NCBI GenBank assembly: GCA_002427745.1
Contig: DIYF01000082.1
Location: 1-64,000 of the forward strand
DNA from: Roseivirga sp. UBA6061
Lineage (GTDB): Bacteria > Bacteroidota > Bacteroidia > Cytophagales > Cyclobacteriaceae
Length of the DNA stretch: 64,000 nt
Direction of reading: 5' to 3'
Below, one piece after another: positions 35,231-44,447 of the stretch (position 1 is its first letter; every line of letters starts with the position of its first letter). The position numbers and the translations under genes were made by a program. The notes below the pieces were generated by a model. That model did not search any database. It was given only the letters and a program-made list of their open reading frames with translations, and had not been told where the DNA came from.

Positions 35231-35238
35231 CAAAAATA
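35231..35238 (-). promoter_or_regulatory. -7 element of ndk
   Basis: The minus strand reads TATTTTTG, an exact match to TAnnTTTG, about 40 bases upstream of the ndk ATG. A -33 TTG at normal spacing is not obvious. Confidence 0.5.
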
Positions 35239-35476
35239 GAAGATAATTTTTAATCTGCCTACGTGGTGATGGAAGGCGTACGGATTATAAGGGTCTGGCT
35301 GGTTGTTCGGCTGAATTATGACTCATTAGAGGGCTAAAATGCTATAATGCAGGCAGATAAAGGTTATGTTAACTTTCCATAGAGATGGAAAGGGAAGTTA
35401 AAAACATTGGTTTTTGCACGATTTCTTAACAATTTTGGCGCTTGGTTTGAAGCCGGTTCGTCCGGCAGAGATATAA

Positions 35477-36502
35477 ATGCAAGATTTAGAATCGCTGAAA
35501 GCTGCCCTCCGCAGCTCTAAAAATATAGTCATAACCACCCATTTTAAGCCAGATGCCGATGCGCTGGGCTCTTCTTTGGGAATGGCCAACTACCTTATCA
35601 AGAAAGGACATCAGGTTCAGGTGATCACCCCCAGTGATTATCCATCTTTTCTCTTTTGGATGAAAGGCAACGAGGATGTCATGGTATATACCGAAGAAGC
35701 TGCAGAGGAGATCAGAGGCCTGATCAACAAGGCGGATATGGTGATTACACTCGACTTCTCTACCCTCAGCCGTATTGATGACATGGGGGAGATGGTGAGA
35801 GAGTCACCTGCTTATAAGGTCAACATAGATCACCATCTGGAGCCTGAAAACTTTGCCGATTTCACATTGTGGAACACTAAAGCTGCGGCTACCTGTGAGC
35901 TTTGTTTTGAGCTGATTGAAGCACTGGGAGATAAAGCGCTGATTGATCCGGATATTGCGGACTGCCTGTATGCCGGTATCATGACCGACACCGGGAACTT
36001 CCGTCATGGTAATACCACCCAGAATGTACATGAGGTAATTGCCGAGCTGATTCAGCTGGGGGCAGACAATACGAAAGTGGCTCGCAAGATTTATGACGGA
36101 AACTCGTTGAACCGATTGAGGTTTATGGGCTATGCACTGAGTGAAAAGCTTACAGTAATCCCGGAATATCACACGGCCTACTTTGCCATCACGGCAGAAG
36201 AACTGGAGCGTTTTGATTCGCAGACAGGAGACACAGAAGGGCTCGTCAATTATGCCCTGTCAGTCAAGGGAATTGTTTTTGCTGCCATGTTCACAGATCG
36301 TAAGCAGGCAGTCAAGATGTCTTTCAGGTCTGTGGGTGAGTTTCCTGCCAATGAAATTGCAGCTAAGTTCTTCAATGGGGGCGGGCACAGAAATGCAGCA
36401 GGTGGTAAGTCAGAAGAAACACTTGAAGAGACGGTGGCCAAATTCACGGCTATCGTTCCCGAGTATAAAGAATTGTTGGATCAGGAAAGTCTGAAAATAT
36501 GA
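35477..36502 (+). CDS. nrnA: DHH/DHHA1 phosphoesterase, NrnA-type oligoribonuclease / pAp phosphatase
   Basis: The 341-residue protein has DHH-family motifs HFKPDADALGSSLGM, ITLDFSTLSRIDDM and NIDHHLEPENFADF, then GIMTDTGNFRHGNT, and a C-terminal DHHA1 domain with the glycine-rich NGGGHRNAAGGKSE. Such enzymes degrade nanoRNA and dephosphorylate 3'-phosphoadenosine 5'-phosphate. It shares a four-base overlap with the following FKBP gene. The family is certain; the exact preference between nanoRNA and pAp is not visible. Confidence 0.93.
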   Translation: MQDLESLKAALRSSKNIVITTHFKPDADALGSSLGMANYLIKKGHQVQVITPSDYPSFLFWMKGNEDVMVYTEEAAEEIRGLINKADMVITLDFSTLSRIDDMGEMVRESPAYKVNIDHHLEPENFADFTLWNTKAAATCELCFELIEALGDKALIDPDIADCLYAGIMTDTGNFRHGNTTQNVHEVIAELIQLGADNTKVARKIYDGNSLNRLRFMGYALSEKLTVIPEYHTAYFAITAEELERFDSQTGDTEGLVNYALSVKGIVFAAMFTDRKQAVKMSFRSVGEFPANEIAAKFFNGGGHRNAAGGKSEETLEETVAKFTAIVPEYKELLDQESLKI

Positions 36503-37377
36503 AAAGAGCCTTGTTAAGTCTTTTGATGGCCTTAATGGTTGTTTTGGCGAGTTGTGATTCCGGAGCTGGTTTTACGGAACTGGAGTCTGGCTATTCCTAC
36601 AAGCTGGTAGATGACAAAGAAGGAAAGAAAGCAGTCAGAGGGGATATCATGCTGATCAACCTGAAGAGTGTTTTTGGCGAAGACTCACTGATGGTAGAGC
36701 GCACGGTGGCCGATGGTTTTTTTATCAACCCCTTTGCTCCCACACTTGGCGAGTTTAAAGAGGTGCTTGACCTGTGCGATGAGGGCGATAGTATCATTGT
36801 AAGAATGTCATGGAACAAGTATGCCGCCCTGACCAGGGCCGTACCCGTAAGAGGGCTTGATACCACCAAGACCGTCATGATGCAGATGCGCATTGCCGAG
36901 ATAGAAAATGAAACCACGGTCATAGCCAGGGTAAAGGAAGAACAAATGGCACTGGACAAGCAGGCCATTGAAAAGTACCTTGCCGCCAATAACCTTGAAG
37001 CTGTAGCATCGGCTGATGGTATCTATCAGGTTGTAAATGAGGAGGGCAGCGGACCCCGGCCCGAACGTGGTCAGAGGGCTTCAGTCAGCTACGTATTGCG
37101 CCTTTTAGATGGTAAGCTGATAGACACTAACTACGAGGAAGTTGCCAGAGAGGCTGGTGCTTTTGACCAGCGTAGAGTACCTTACAGACCCTATACCTTT
37201 ACGGTAGGGAATGATGCCGTGATTGACGGATGGCACCTGGGCATTCCTCTTGTAAGAAAAGGAGGTAAGTCTAAATTGCTGATTCCTTCCCACCTGGGCT
37301 ATGGCCCTAGAGGTAAACCAGGCATTCCGGGCAATGCAGTACTGGTTTTTGATGTTGAAGTTGTTGATATAAAGTAA
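36499..37377 (+). CDS. FKBP-type peptidyl-prolyl isomerase lipoprotein
   Basis: The 292-residue protein has a lipoprotein signal (LLMALMVVLASC), an N-terminal region resembling a degenerate FKBP half (DKEGKKAVRGDIMLINLKSV...), and a canonical C-terminal FKBP domain from about 180: GQRASVSYVLRLLDGKLIDT, AVIDGWHLGIPLVRKGGKSK and IPSHLGYGPRGKPGIPGNAV. It would act on the periplasmic side as a folding catalyst. Its start overlaps nrnA by four bases, and a second, shorter FKBP lipoprotein follows 13 bases after its stop. Confidence 0.9.
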   Translation: MKRALLSLLMALMVVLASCDSGAGFTELESGYSYKLVDDKEGKKAVRGDIMLINLKSVFGEDSLMVERTVADGFFINPFAPTLGEFKEVLDLCDEGDSIIVRMSWNKYAALTRAVPVRGLDTTKTVMMQMRIAEIENETTVIARVKEEQMALDKQAIEKYLAANNLEAVASADGIYQVVNEEGSGPRPERGQRASVSYVLRLLDGKLIDTNYEEVAREAGAFDQRRVPYRPYTFTVGNDAVIDGWHLGIPLVRKGGKSKLLIPSHLGYGPRGKPGIPGNAVLVFDVEVVDIK

Positions 37378-37390
37378 TAGAAGAGAGCGT

Positions 37391-37879
37391 ATGAAAAAGA
37401 TAGTTTCATTATTCCTGGCACTGGCCACCGTATTTGCCATGACAGGATGTGACGGAGATGAGGTATTCAATGCAGATGAGCAACTGGAGATTGATATCAG
37501 GCTGATTGATCAATACCTGGCTGATAACTTTCTGACGGCTCAGGTAGATGAAGATTCACAACTCAGGTATATCATTACCCAGCAGGGAACCGGAGACAAT
37601 GCAGGTTTTGGTAACTCAGTGGAGGTACACTACAGAGGGTATCTGCTGGATGGTACAGAATTCGATACCAGTGTAGGCAGAGGGCCTTTTACCTTTGTAC
37701 TGGGTAGAGGAGATGTAATTCAGGGCTGGGACGTAGGTTTTCAGAAACTGAATGTAGGTGCTCAGGCTACTTTCCTGATTCCGTCAGGTCTGGCCTATGG
37801 CAACTCAAGAGGGCCAGCAGGCGATCTGCCTCCCAACTCCGTGTTGATTTTCGATGTCACAGTGATCGATATTCGCTAA
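37391..37879 (+). CDS. FKBP-type peptidyl-prolyl isomerase lipoprotein, single-domain
   Basis: The 162-residue protein has a lipoprotein signal (LALATVFAMTGC), a short helical linker (LIDQYLADNF), and one complete FKBP domain: VEVHYRGYLLDGTEFDTS, FVLGRGDVIQGWDVGFQKL and IPSGLAYGNSRGPAG...NSVLIFDV. It is a smaller relative of the gene just upstream. In gliding Bacteroidota, related FKBP lipoproteins (GldI) support motility, but nothing here shows that role. A terminator follows. Confidence 0.93.
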   Translation: MKKIVSLFLALATVFAMTGCDGDEVFNADEQLEIDIRLIDQYLADNFLTAQVDEDSQLRYIITQQGTGDNAGFGNSVEVHYRGYLLDGTEFDTSVGRGPFTFVLGRGDVIQGWDVGFQKLNVGAQATFLIPSGLAYGNSRGPAGDLPPNSVLIFDVTVIDIR

Positions 37880-37898
37880 GAAAGCTTTAAATAACAGA

Positions 37899-37930
37899 AA
37901 GTGCCCGGCCGGATGGTTGCGGCACTTTTT
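37899..37930 (+). terminator. Intrinsic terminator after the FKBP genes
   Basis: AAGTGCC (37899-37905) pairs with GGCACTT (37921-37927), with a 15-base GC-rich loop, followed by a T-run. It ends the nrnA-FKBP-FKBP transcript. Confidence 0.85.
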
Positions 37931-37950
37931 TTATACCATACCATCTTCCG

Positions 37951-38532
37951 ATGAAAATTTGCTTTGCCACAAACAACCGGAATAAGCTCGAAGAAATTCA
38001 GCAGATTCTCGGAGACTCTTTTGAGATTTTGTCTCTGAAAGATATTGGCTGTTTTGATGATATAGCCGAACCCCACGAATCACTGGAAGAAAACTCTGCC
38101 GAAAAAGCAGAGTACATCTACACCCGCTACCAAATACCGGTTTTTGCAGATGATACCGGTCTTGAGATTGTAGCTTTGGACGGAGCTCCCGGAGTTTATT
38201 CGGCCCGTTATGGCGGTCCTGAGCGCAGTGCTGAGCGTAATATGACCAAAGTACTGGCAGAGCTTGAAGGTGCGGCTGACCGGTCGGCACAATTCAGAAC
38301 CATTATGACCTACATCGATGAAAGCGGTACTTTTCAGTTTGAAGGAATTGTAAAAGGCCGGATAATATCAGAAAGGCGTGGCGAGGGTGGTTTTGGTTAT
38401 GACCCCATCTTTATTCCAGATGGCTATGATCAGACTTTCGGAGAATTACCGACTTCAGAAAAGAACCAGATCAGCCATAGAGTTCGCTCTTTATCAAAGC
38501 TTGTGGAATTTCTCAAAAGCAGACACAACTAA
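37951..38532 (+). CDS. rdgB: Non-canonical purine NTP pyrophosphatase (RdgB/HAM1)
   Basis: The 193-residue enzyme removes ITP, dITP and XTP from the nucleotide pool. Motifs: FATNNRNKLEEIQQIL, the substrate loop FADDTGLEIVALDGAPGVYS, the catalytic block RGEGGFGYDPIFIPDG with TFGELPTSEKNQISHRVR. Length is standard. It starts shortly after a terminator and precedes udk by 25 bases. Confidence 0.96.
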   Translation: MKICFATNNRNKLEEIQQILGDSFEILSLKDIGCFDDIAEPHESLEENSAEKAEYIYTRYQIPVFADDTGLEIVALDGAPGVYSARYGGPERSAERNMTKVLAELEGAADRSAQFRTIMTYIDESGTFQFEGIVKGRIISERRGEGGFGYDPIFIPDGYDQTFGELPTSEKNQISHRVRSLSKLVEFLKSRHN

Positions 38533-38557
38533 GCACATTCTATATTAGTTTTGCAGG

Positions 38558-39178
38558 ATGGATAAACCATACATCATCGGTATTACAGGAGGTAGCGGGT
38601 CTGGTAAGACACGGTTTTTGGAGACCTTACTCGAAGGCTTTAGTGGAGATGAGGTGACTTGTATCTCACAAGATGACTACTACCATCCGCGTGAGTATCA
38701 ACTGGTAGATGAGAACGGAGAGTTCAACTTTGACCGACCTGAATCGATAGATTATGAGCACTTTGCCAGTGACCTGCTGCAGTTAAGTCAGGGTAAAGAA
38801 GTAGAAAAACAGGAATATACTTTCAATAATCCTGATGTGGAGCCCTCGATTATCATCCGCAAGCCGGCTCCGGTGATTTTGGTTGAGGGGATTTTTATTT
38901 TCCACTATCCGAAAATTATTAACCTGCTCGATCTTCGCATTTTTGTAGATGCTATGGACTATATCAAGCTGCAGCGCAGATTGAAGCGTGACAGGGAAGA
39001 GCGGGGCTATGATGCCGATGATGTGCTCTATAAATACGAGAATCATATCATGCCCTCTTATCAGAAGTATATAGCTCCACACAAGGATCACTCCGACCTC
39101 GTAGTACCAAATAATACGGACTTTGCGGGTGCTGTTGATGTGGTAAAAGCATTCATTAAGTCGAAATTAGCCTCCTGA
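38558..39178 (+). CDS. udk: Uridine kinase
   Basis: The 206-residue protein has the Walker A loop ITGGSGSGKTRFLETLL, the SQDDYYHPREYQLVDENGEF substrate block, FDRPESIDYEHFASDL, and the lid arginine segment RRLKRDREERGYDADDV. It phosphorylates uridine or cytidine for salvage. It is probably in one transcript with rdgB. Confidence 0.93.
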   Translation: MDKPYIIGITGGSGSGKTRFLETLLEGFSGDEVTCISQDDYYHPREYQLVDENGEFNFDRPESIDYEHFASDLLQLSQGKEVEKQEYTFNNPDVEPSIIIRKPAPVILVEGIFIFHYPKIINLLDLRIFVDAMDYIKLQRRLKRDREERGYDADDVLYKYENHIMPSYQKYIAPHKDHSDLVVPNNTDFAGAVDVVKAFIKSKLAS

Positions 39179-39199
39179 TCGCTGTGATTTTTACAGGGA

Positions 39200-39583
39200 A
39201 TGCCTACATTTGTGGCCGTTTCAATGAAATTTAGCTCAGACATATCAACCTTCAGAAAGACCCTCTTCTTTGTTTTGGGTTTGTTGGTGGCAGCATTTGT
39301 GGTATCTCAGGAGGTACTGCAATATCACTGCACTAAGCTGGCGCTCTCTGTTGAGCAGTCAGATGAGGCTGACGATGAGCCAAATGAAGTGGTACATGAG
39401 TTCACCTGCGATGTGATGTTACCTGCAGGTACTGATTTACTCAAGCCCTTCACACCCGTTTTTATTCGCGAAGTAATTAGGGAGTCGGAAGAGCCGAACT
39501 TTTCAACTGAAGATGTTCCCCTCCATGATACCCGGCATTATAAGACTCTATTCCGGCAGATTATATCACCGAACGCACCCTAG
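39200..39583 (+). CDS. Small membrane or exported protein of unknown function
   Basis: The 127-residue product has one hydrophobic segment (TLFFVLGLLVAAFVVSQEV), probably a signal anchor, and an acidic downstream part (EQSDEADDEPNEVVHEFTC) with two cysteines. No family is recognised. The ATG at 39200 has GGGA immediately before it; a second ATG at 39224 would shorten the protein by eight residues. It sits between udk and secDF, 22 bases after udk. Confidence 0.6.
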   Translation: MPTFVAVSMKFSSDISTFRKTLFFVLGLLVAAFVVSQEVLQYHCTKLALSVEQSDEADDEPNEVVHEFTCDVMLPAGTDLLKPFTPVFIREVIRESEEPNFSTEDVPLHDTRHYKTLFRQIISPNAP

Positions 39584-39771
39584 CGGTCATTTTAATTGCC
39601 GATCTAAAAGTCTCAGCGCATTCTGCTGAGCAACCATAGTACTTAATTCAAACGAAAATTTAATCAAAGCCATGTTTGCGTGATGAGCACTTAAAATGTG
39701 TTTTCACGGGTTTGACAAGGTTTTCAGGCTGCCCCGGTAGCCTGCATATCATTGAAAATTTATACCAAGCG

Positions 39772-42700
39772 ATGAAAAACAAGAATACCATAGTATTTCT
39801 GACACTGGTCATTACCGTCCTGTGTCTGTACTATCTCTCCATTACTTTCTTTAGTAGGGGGATACAGCAAGATGCCCTGGACTTTGCCACTGACGATGCG
39901 GGCATCGTAGATCAGCCTAAAAAGCAGGCTTATCTGGATTCTATCTGGAAAGAGCCTGTACTCGAAATCCTCGGGGCTTCATTTACCTATGAGGAAATAA
40001 AAAAGACAGAGTTGAATCTCGGACTTGACCTGCAAGGTGGAATGCACGTAACACTGGAAGTTTCTCCGGTTGAAATCATTAAGGGACTTTCTTCTCAGAG
40101 TCAGGACCCTGATTTCCTGGCAGCCCTTGACAGAGCTGATGAGCTTCAGAAAGACAGCCAGGAATCATTTGCCAGACTGTTTGAGTCTGCTTACAACGAA
40201 ATCAGCCCTACCGGAAAGCTGAGCAGAATCTTTGCGAATGCAGCCAATAAAGGTCGTATCAGCTTTGAGTCTTCTAACAGCGATGTGATGGATATTATCG
40301 AAACGGAAGTAGATAATGCCATTGACAGAGCTTTCCAGATTCTGAGAACGCGTGTTGACCGTTTCGGTACTTCACAGCCAAACATTCAAAGACTGGGGTC
40401 AAGCGGTCGTATTCAGATTGAGCTGCCGGGTGTAGATAACCCTCAGCGTGTAAGAAAGCTGCTGCAGGGTGTGGCTAAGCTTGAGTTCTGGGAAGTATGG
40501 AATATCAATGAAATTCAGCCTACACTGATCGCCATGAACAGCAAATTGCTGGCCATTGAAAAAGCGGCAGCTGAAAAGTCTACTACCAGCCTGAGTACTG
40601 AACTGAATGCCTCTACTAATGAGGCCAATGACTTGGCAAATCAGATTGCCGCAGGAGATACTACTTCTACAGCAGATTCACTTGATGTGACTGCCAATAC
40701 CTCTACTTTCTTCAGCCTGATGAAGCAGGATGCTTATGGCAATATGCTGTTTGCTCTGAGAGACACCGGTAAAATCAACCGAGTATTAAAGAGTACAGAG
40801 ATTCAGCAGGTAATTCCAAGAGATACGAGATTCCTGTGGGATGTGAAGTCTGTTGCTGAAACGGAAGACCTGGCACTATATGCGGTTAAAATCCCAAGAA
40901 GTGGTGAGTCGTCTCTGACCGGAGAAGTAATTACAGATGCCAGGCTTTCCATTGATGAAAGAGGCAAGCCTGCGGTAAGCATGCAGATGTCGGCTATTGG
41001 TGCCAAGCAGTGGAAGAAAATGACTGGTGATAATGTTGGTAGAAGACTGGCGGCAACACTTGACAACTATGTTTATACAGCTCCTACTGTACAAGTAGAG
41101 ATTGCGAACGGAAACACGCAGATCAGCGGTAACTTCACCAATGAAGAGGCGATAGATCTTTCCAATATCCTGAAGGCGGGTTCTTTGCCTGCTCCTACCA
41201 GAATTGTAGAAGAAGCCGTAGTAGGCCCTACTTTGGGTACTGAAGCACAGGCTCAGGGTATTAAGTCTATCCTGATTGGTCTGGCCATTGTGGTTATTTT
41301 CATGGTATTCTACTACTCCAAAGGTGGTTTGGTGGCAAATGTTGCCTTGCTTTTCAACGTATTCTTCATTCTTGGTATCCTGGCCAACCTGGGCGCAGCA
41401 TTAACGCTGCCTGGTATTGCCGGTATTGTGCTTACCATCGGTATGTCGATTGATGCCAACGTACTGATCTTTGAAAGAATCAGGGAAGAACTCAGAAATG
41501 ATGTGCCGCTGTTGCAGGCAATCTCTTCAGGTTATAAAAAGGCGTACAGCTCAATTATAGATGCCAATGTGACCACCTTCCTTACCGGTGTGATTCTGTA
41601 CCTCTTAGGTCAGGGACCTGTGAAAGGATTTGCTGTGACCCTGATGATCGGTATTATCTGTTCTTTCTTCTCAGCAGTATTCATCACACGGGTGATTGTT
41701 ACCTGGATGAGCAAAAAAGGTAATGACAGTAAAATTTCTTTCGAGACTCCATTTACTAAGGGTTGGTTGACAAATCTGAATATCGATTTCCTTGGTAAGA
41801 GAAGAATGGCTTATCTGACATCCGGTATCATCATTGCCGTGGGTATTGCAGTAATGGCTACTAACGGATTGAAACTGGGTGTTGATTTCAAAGGAGGTCG
41901 CTCTTACATCGTTCAGTTTGATGAAACCATGGTAGCTTCTGATATAAAGACGAGTCTCTCGAATGGTGTATTCAGCGAGGCTGGTGTTGAGGTGAAAACC
42001 TATAACTCTAACAATGTGCTGAAGATTACTACTTCTTATATGGTAGAAGATGAGTCTCAGGAAGCTGATGAAGTTGTGAAGAAGGCGTTGACGGATGGAT
42101 TGGCTACGGCTACCGGCAAGGACTTTATTGATGGAACTACCGATCTGCAGGCAGGTCAGTTTACCATTAACGGTTCGGCCAAAGTAGGAGCGACCATCGC
42201 GGATGATATCAAGAATTCTTCTTTGAAATCCTTCGGTCTTTCAATCGTTGCGATCTTCTTCTATATCCTGATCAGGTTTAGAAGATGGCAGTTCTCACTT
42301 GGTGCGATTGTCGCCCTTGTGCATGATGCTCTTATTGTACTTTCTGCCTTTGCTATTGCGGGCTTGCTGGGCATCAGTTTTGAGATAGATCAGGTATTTA
42401 TAGGAGCCCTGCTGACGATTATGGGTTACTCGATAAACGATACCGTGGTAGTATTTGACAGGATTCGTGAGAACCTTCAGCTGAAAGGCTCACGCGACCT
42501 GGTAGGAACTTTCAATACATCTATCAACAGTACCATCAGCCGTACCCTGATTACTTCGATGACCACGCTGATTGTGGTGGTAATTCTGTTCCTGTTTGGT
42601 GGAGAGGTATTGAGAGGTTTCTCTTTTGCCTTCCTGATTGGTATTCTGATCGGTACCTACTCTTCTGTGTTTGTGGCTACTCCTATTGTAGTAGACCTTA

Positions 42701-42792
42701 CCAAGAAAACTCTGGGAGCAGCAGCTGACAAAGAGCGTGATGCAGCAAGAGCGAAGGCCAGTGCGAAAGCGGCTGCCAGTGCCAATCAATAA
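39772..42792 (+). CDS. secDF: SecDF fused protein-export accessory subunit
   Basis: One 1,006-residue protein combines SecD and SecF, the RND-type subunits that use proton flow to aid Sec translocation. The SecD half has the N-terminal TM, the LNLGLDLQGGMHVTLEV motif, a long periplasmic P1 domain with an unusual Ser/Thr/Ala-rich insertion near residues 250-320 (LSTELNASTNEANDLANQ), and the TM block GMSIDANVLIFERIREELR. The SecF half begins about residue 660 (GVDFKGGRSYIVQF) and has SINDTVVVFDRIRENL. The ATG at 39772 fits homologues; 32 upstream codons are rejected. A terminator follows at 42837. Confidence 0.96.
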   Translation: MKNKNTIVFLTLVITVLCLYYLSITFFSRGIQQDALDFATDDAGIVDQPKKQAYLDSIWKEPVLEILGASFTYEEIKKTELNLGLDLQGGMHVTLEVSPVEIIKGLSSQSQDPDFLAALDRADELQKDSQESFARLFESAYNEISPTGKLSRIFANAANKGRISFESSNSDVMDIIETEVDNAIDRAFQILRTRVDRFGTSQPNIQRLGSSGRIQIELPGVDNPQRVRKLLQGVAKLEFWEVWNINEIQPTLIAMNSKLLAIEKAAAEKSTTSLSTELNASTNEANDLANQIAAGDTTSTADSLDVTANTSTFFSLMKQDAYGNMLFALRDTGKINRVLKSTEIQQVIPRDTRFLWDVKSVAETEDLALYAVKIPRSGESSLTGEVITDARLSIDERGKPAVSMQMSAIGAKQWKKMTGDNVGRRLAATLDNYVYTAPTVQVEIANGNTQISGNFTNEEAIDLSNILKAGSLPAPTRIVEEAVVGPTLGTEAQAQGIKSILIGLAIVVIFMVFYYSKGGLVANVALLFNVFFILGILANLGAALTLPGIAGIVLTIGMSIDANVLIFERIREELRNDVPLLQAISSGYKKAYSSIIDANVTTFLTGVILYLLGQGPVKGFAVTLMIGIICSFFSAVFITRVIVTWMSKKGNDSKISFETPFTKGWLTNLNIDFLGKRRMAYLTSGIIIAVGIAVMATNGLKLGVDFKGGRSYIVQFDETMVASDIKTSLSNGVFSEAGVEVKTYNSNNVLKITTSYMVEDESQEADEVVKKALTDGLATATGKDFIDGTTDLQAGQFTINGSAKVGATIADDIKNSSLKSFGLSIVAIFFYILIRFRRWQFSLGAIVALVHDALIVLSAFAIAGLLGISFEIDQVFIGALLTIMGYSINDTVVVFDRIRENLQLKGSRDLVGTFNTSINSTISRTLITSMTTLIVVVILFLFGGEVLRGFSFAFLIGILIGTYSSVFVATPIVVDLTKKTLGAAADKERDAARAKASAKAAASANQ

Positions 42793-42836
42793 TTAAGTAA
42801 ACAAAGACAATCGCTAAGATTGTCCTGATAATATCA

Positions 42837-42868
42837 AAAGCACTCCGGGAAACCGGGGTGCTTTTTTA
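42837..42868 (+). terminator. Intrinsic terminator of secDF
   Basis: AAAGCACTCCGG, a GAAA-containing loop, CCGGGGTGCTTTTTT forms a GC-rich hairpin with A-run before and T-run after. It can also serve the convergent deacylase gene that ends at 42892. Confidence 0.9.
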
Positions 42869-42891
42869 TTGGTTTGGAAGTTTGAGCTATG

Positions 42892-44442
42892 CTATTTTCT
42901 CCTGAGCAAACGACCTGCCTTCGCATCCGTCAATTCCTGATTATCCCATGCCAGCCTGCCATTGACAATTACCTGATCAAAACCTTCAGAAAGCTGATAA
43001 GGGTCTGAAAAAGTAGCCTTCTCTTTAATGGATTCAGGCCTGAATACCAGTATGTCTGCGACCATTCCCTTTTGCAGTAGGCCGCGGTCTTTGATGCCCA
43101 TGGTGCTGGCGGGTAAGCCTGACATTTTATAAACAGCAGAAGCCAGTGTGAGAGATTTTTCTTTAACCACATACCGTTCTATGATCCGGGCCATGGTTCC
43201 GTGCCCCCTGGGGTGTAGCATAGTAGGAGAGCCATCTGAGGCAATCATCAACTCAGGATGGGTAATGAAGGTGTCCTGGAGCTCACGATCCATGATAAAA
43301 TAGGCACCCGAAGCACCTTGCGGGCCTATCGAAAGCAATAACTCCACATAAGAAATACCTTCCTGTTGAGCGGCCTCAGCCAGGGTTTTGCCAGCGTACT
43401 TCCCCGAACCGAAAAGAGTGGCTTCAGGTCCGTTTCTTTTAATTACTCTGTTGTGGAGGTAGGTTTCCAGTTCTTTCTTTCTGGTTTTCAGTGCTTTTTC
43501 AAATTGTGTCTGTGTCTTGGCCCATTTGGGAAAAAGAATGCCGATGCCCGTATAGCTGGCGATGTAGGGGTATACATCTGCTGAGACTTTCATGCCGCTT
43601 TGCCCTGCCGAATCCAGGAGAGCGAGGATTTCTTTTCCCCGGGCAGTTCCTTTACCATATACTACTTTCAGGTGCGAGGCGTGTATCCGACAGAATTTGC
43701 CCAGGTCAAGTAGTTCTCCGATAGAAGCCTCAATAGCATCATCATCTTCATTGCGCATATGGCTGGACATTACCGCATCGTATTCTCCCAGCACTTCAGC
43801 CAGTGCTTCCAGCTCTGGTTTTTGTGCATATATACCGGGTACATATTCCAGCCCGGTACTCATTCCATAACAACCATTTTCAAGAGCCCCCCGCAGGTGA
43901 CTGACCATCATGTCGAGCTGCGACTCATTCGGAGCGCTCTCATCAGGTATTTGTGCCTGCCTTCTGAGTGACCCATGCCCTGCAAAGAGGGCTACATTCA
44001 ATTCGAGACTGGACTCCCCGGCAGCTTCCATCCAGGGCAGAATGCTGAACTGACTGGCAGCAATGGAAGGGTGGTACCCATCCTGCCCCAATAGGATGGT
44101 CGTGGTGCCATCAGCCAGAAAACTCCGGAAAGAGACTTCTGACAGCGGGTTGCCATGGGCATGTACATCAATAAACCCGGGAGTCACGACTTTGCCTTCT
44201 GCCTCAATTACCTTTTCCGCCTTGATACGGTTGGGATCAACCTCTCCGATAAAGACAATTTTCCCATCTCGCACGAGTAGATCAGCCTTGAATGTTTCAC
44301 TTCCTGAGCCATCCAGAACACTACCGTGCATGATGGCGATATCAAAGGAGTCACCTTCTGAAAGAAGCTTGTCGAAAGAAGAGGTCTGGTGATTACAAGC
44401 CCAGCAGAGAAGTAATGGTATGAGGCAGCTTAGTCGTTTCAT
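42892..44442 (-). CDS. Amidohydrolase, N-acyl-D-amino-acid deacylase (D-aminoacylase) family
   Basis: The 516-residue protein has an export signal with a possible lipobox (LLLCWAC). Metal and substrate motifs of the D-aminoacylase group are present: TPGFIDVHAHGNPL, FAGHGSLRRQAQIPD, CYGMSTGLEYVPG, MSSHMRNEDDDAIE, IHASHLKVVYG, and ASDGSPTMLHPRGHGTMAR. Its likely activity is hydrolysis of N-acyl D-amino acids or related dipeptides outside the cytoplasm. It begins five bases after the stop of an M28 peptidase gene, so the two form a peptide-utilisation operon. Confidence 0.9.
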   Translation of the reverse strand: MKRLSCLIPLLLCWACNHQTSSFDKLLSEGDSFDIAIMHGSVLDGSGSETFKADLLVRDGKIVFIGEVDPNRIKAEKVIEAEGKVVTPGFIDVHAHGNPLSEVSFRSFLADGTTTILLGQDGYHPSIAASQFSILPWMEAAGESSLELNVALFAGHGSLRRQAQIPDESAPNESQLDMMVSHLRGALENGCYGMSTGLEYVPGIYAQKPELEALAEVLGEYDAVMSSHMRNEDDDAIEASIGELLDLGKFCRIHASHLKVVYGKGTARGKEILALLDSAGQSGMKVSADVYPYIASYTGIGILFPKWAKTQTQFEKALKTRKKELETYLHNRVIKRNGPEATLFGSGKYAGKTLAEAAQQEGISYVELLLSIGPQGASGAYFIMDRELQDTFITHPELMIASDGSPTMLHPRGHGTMARIIERYVVKEKSLTLASAVYKMSGLPASTMGIKDRGLLQKGMVADILVFRPESIKEKATFSDPYQLSEGFDQVIVNGRLAWDNQELTDAKAGRLLRRK

Positions 44443-44447
44443 GGCTC

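Noticed and set aside
39612..39630. CTCAGC...GCTGAG hairpin upstream of secDF as a regulatory element
   Set aside because: Only six pairs, no T-run and no alternative pairing seen; too weak to call.
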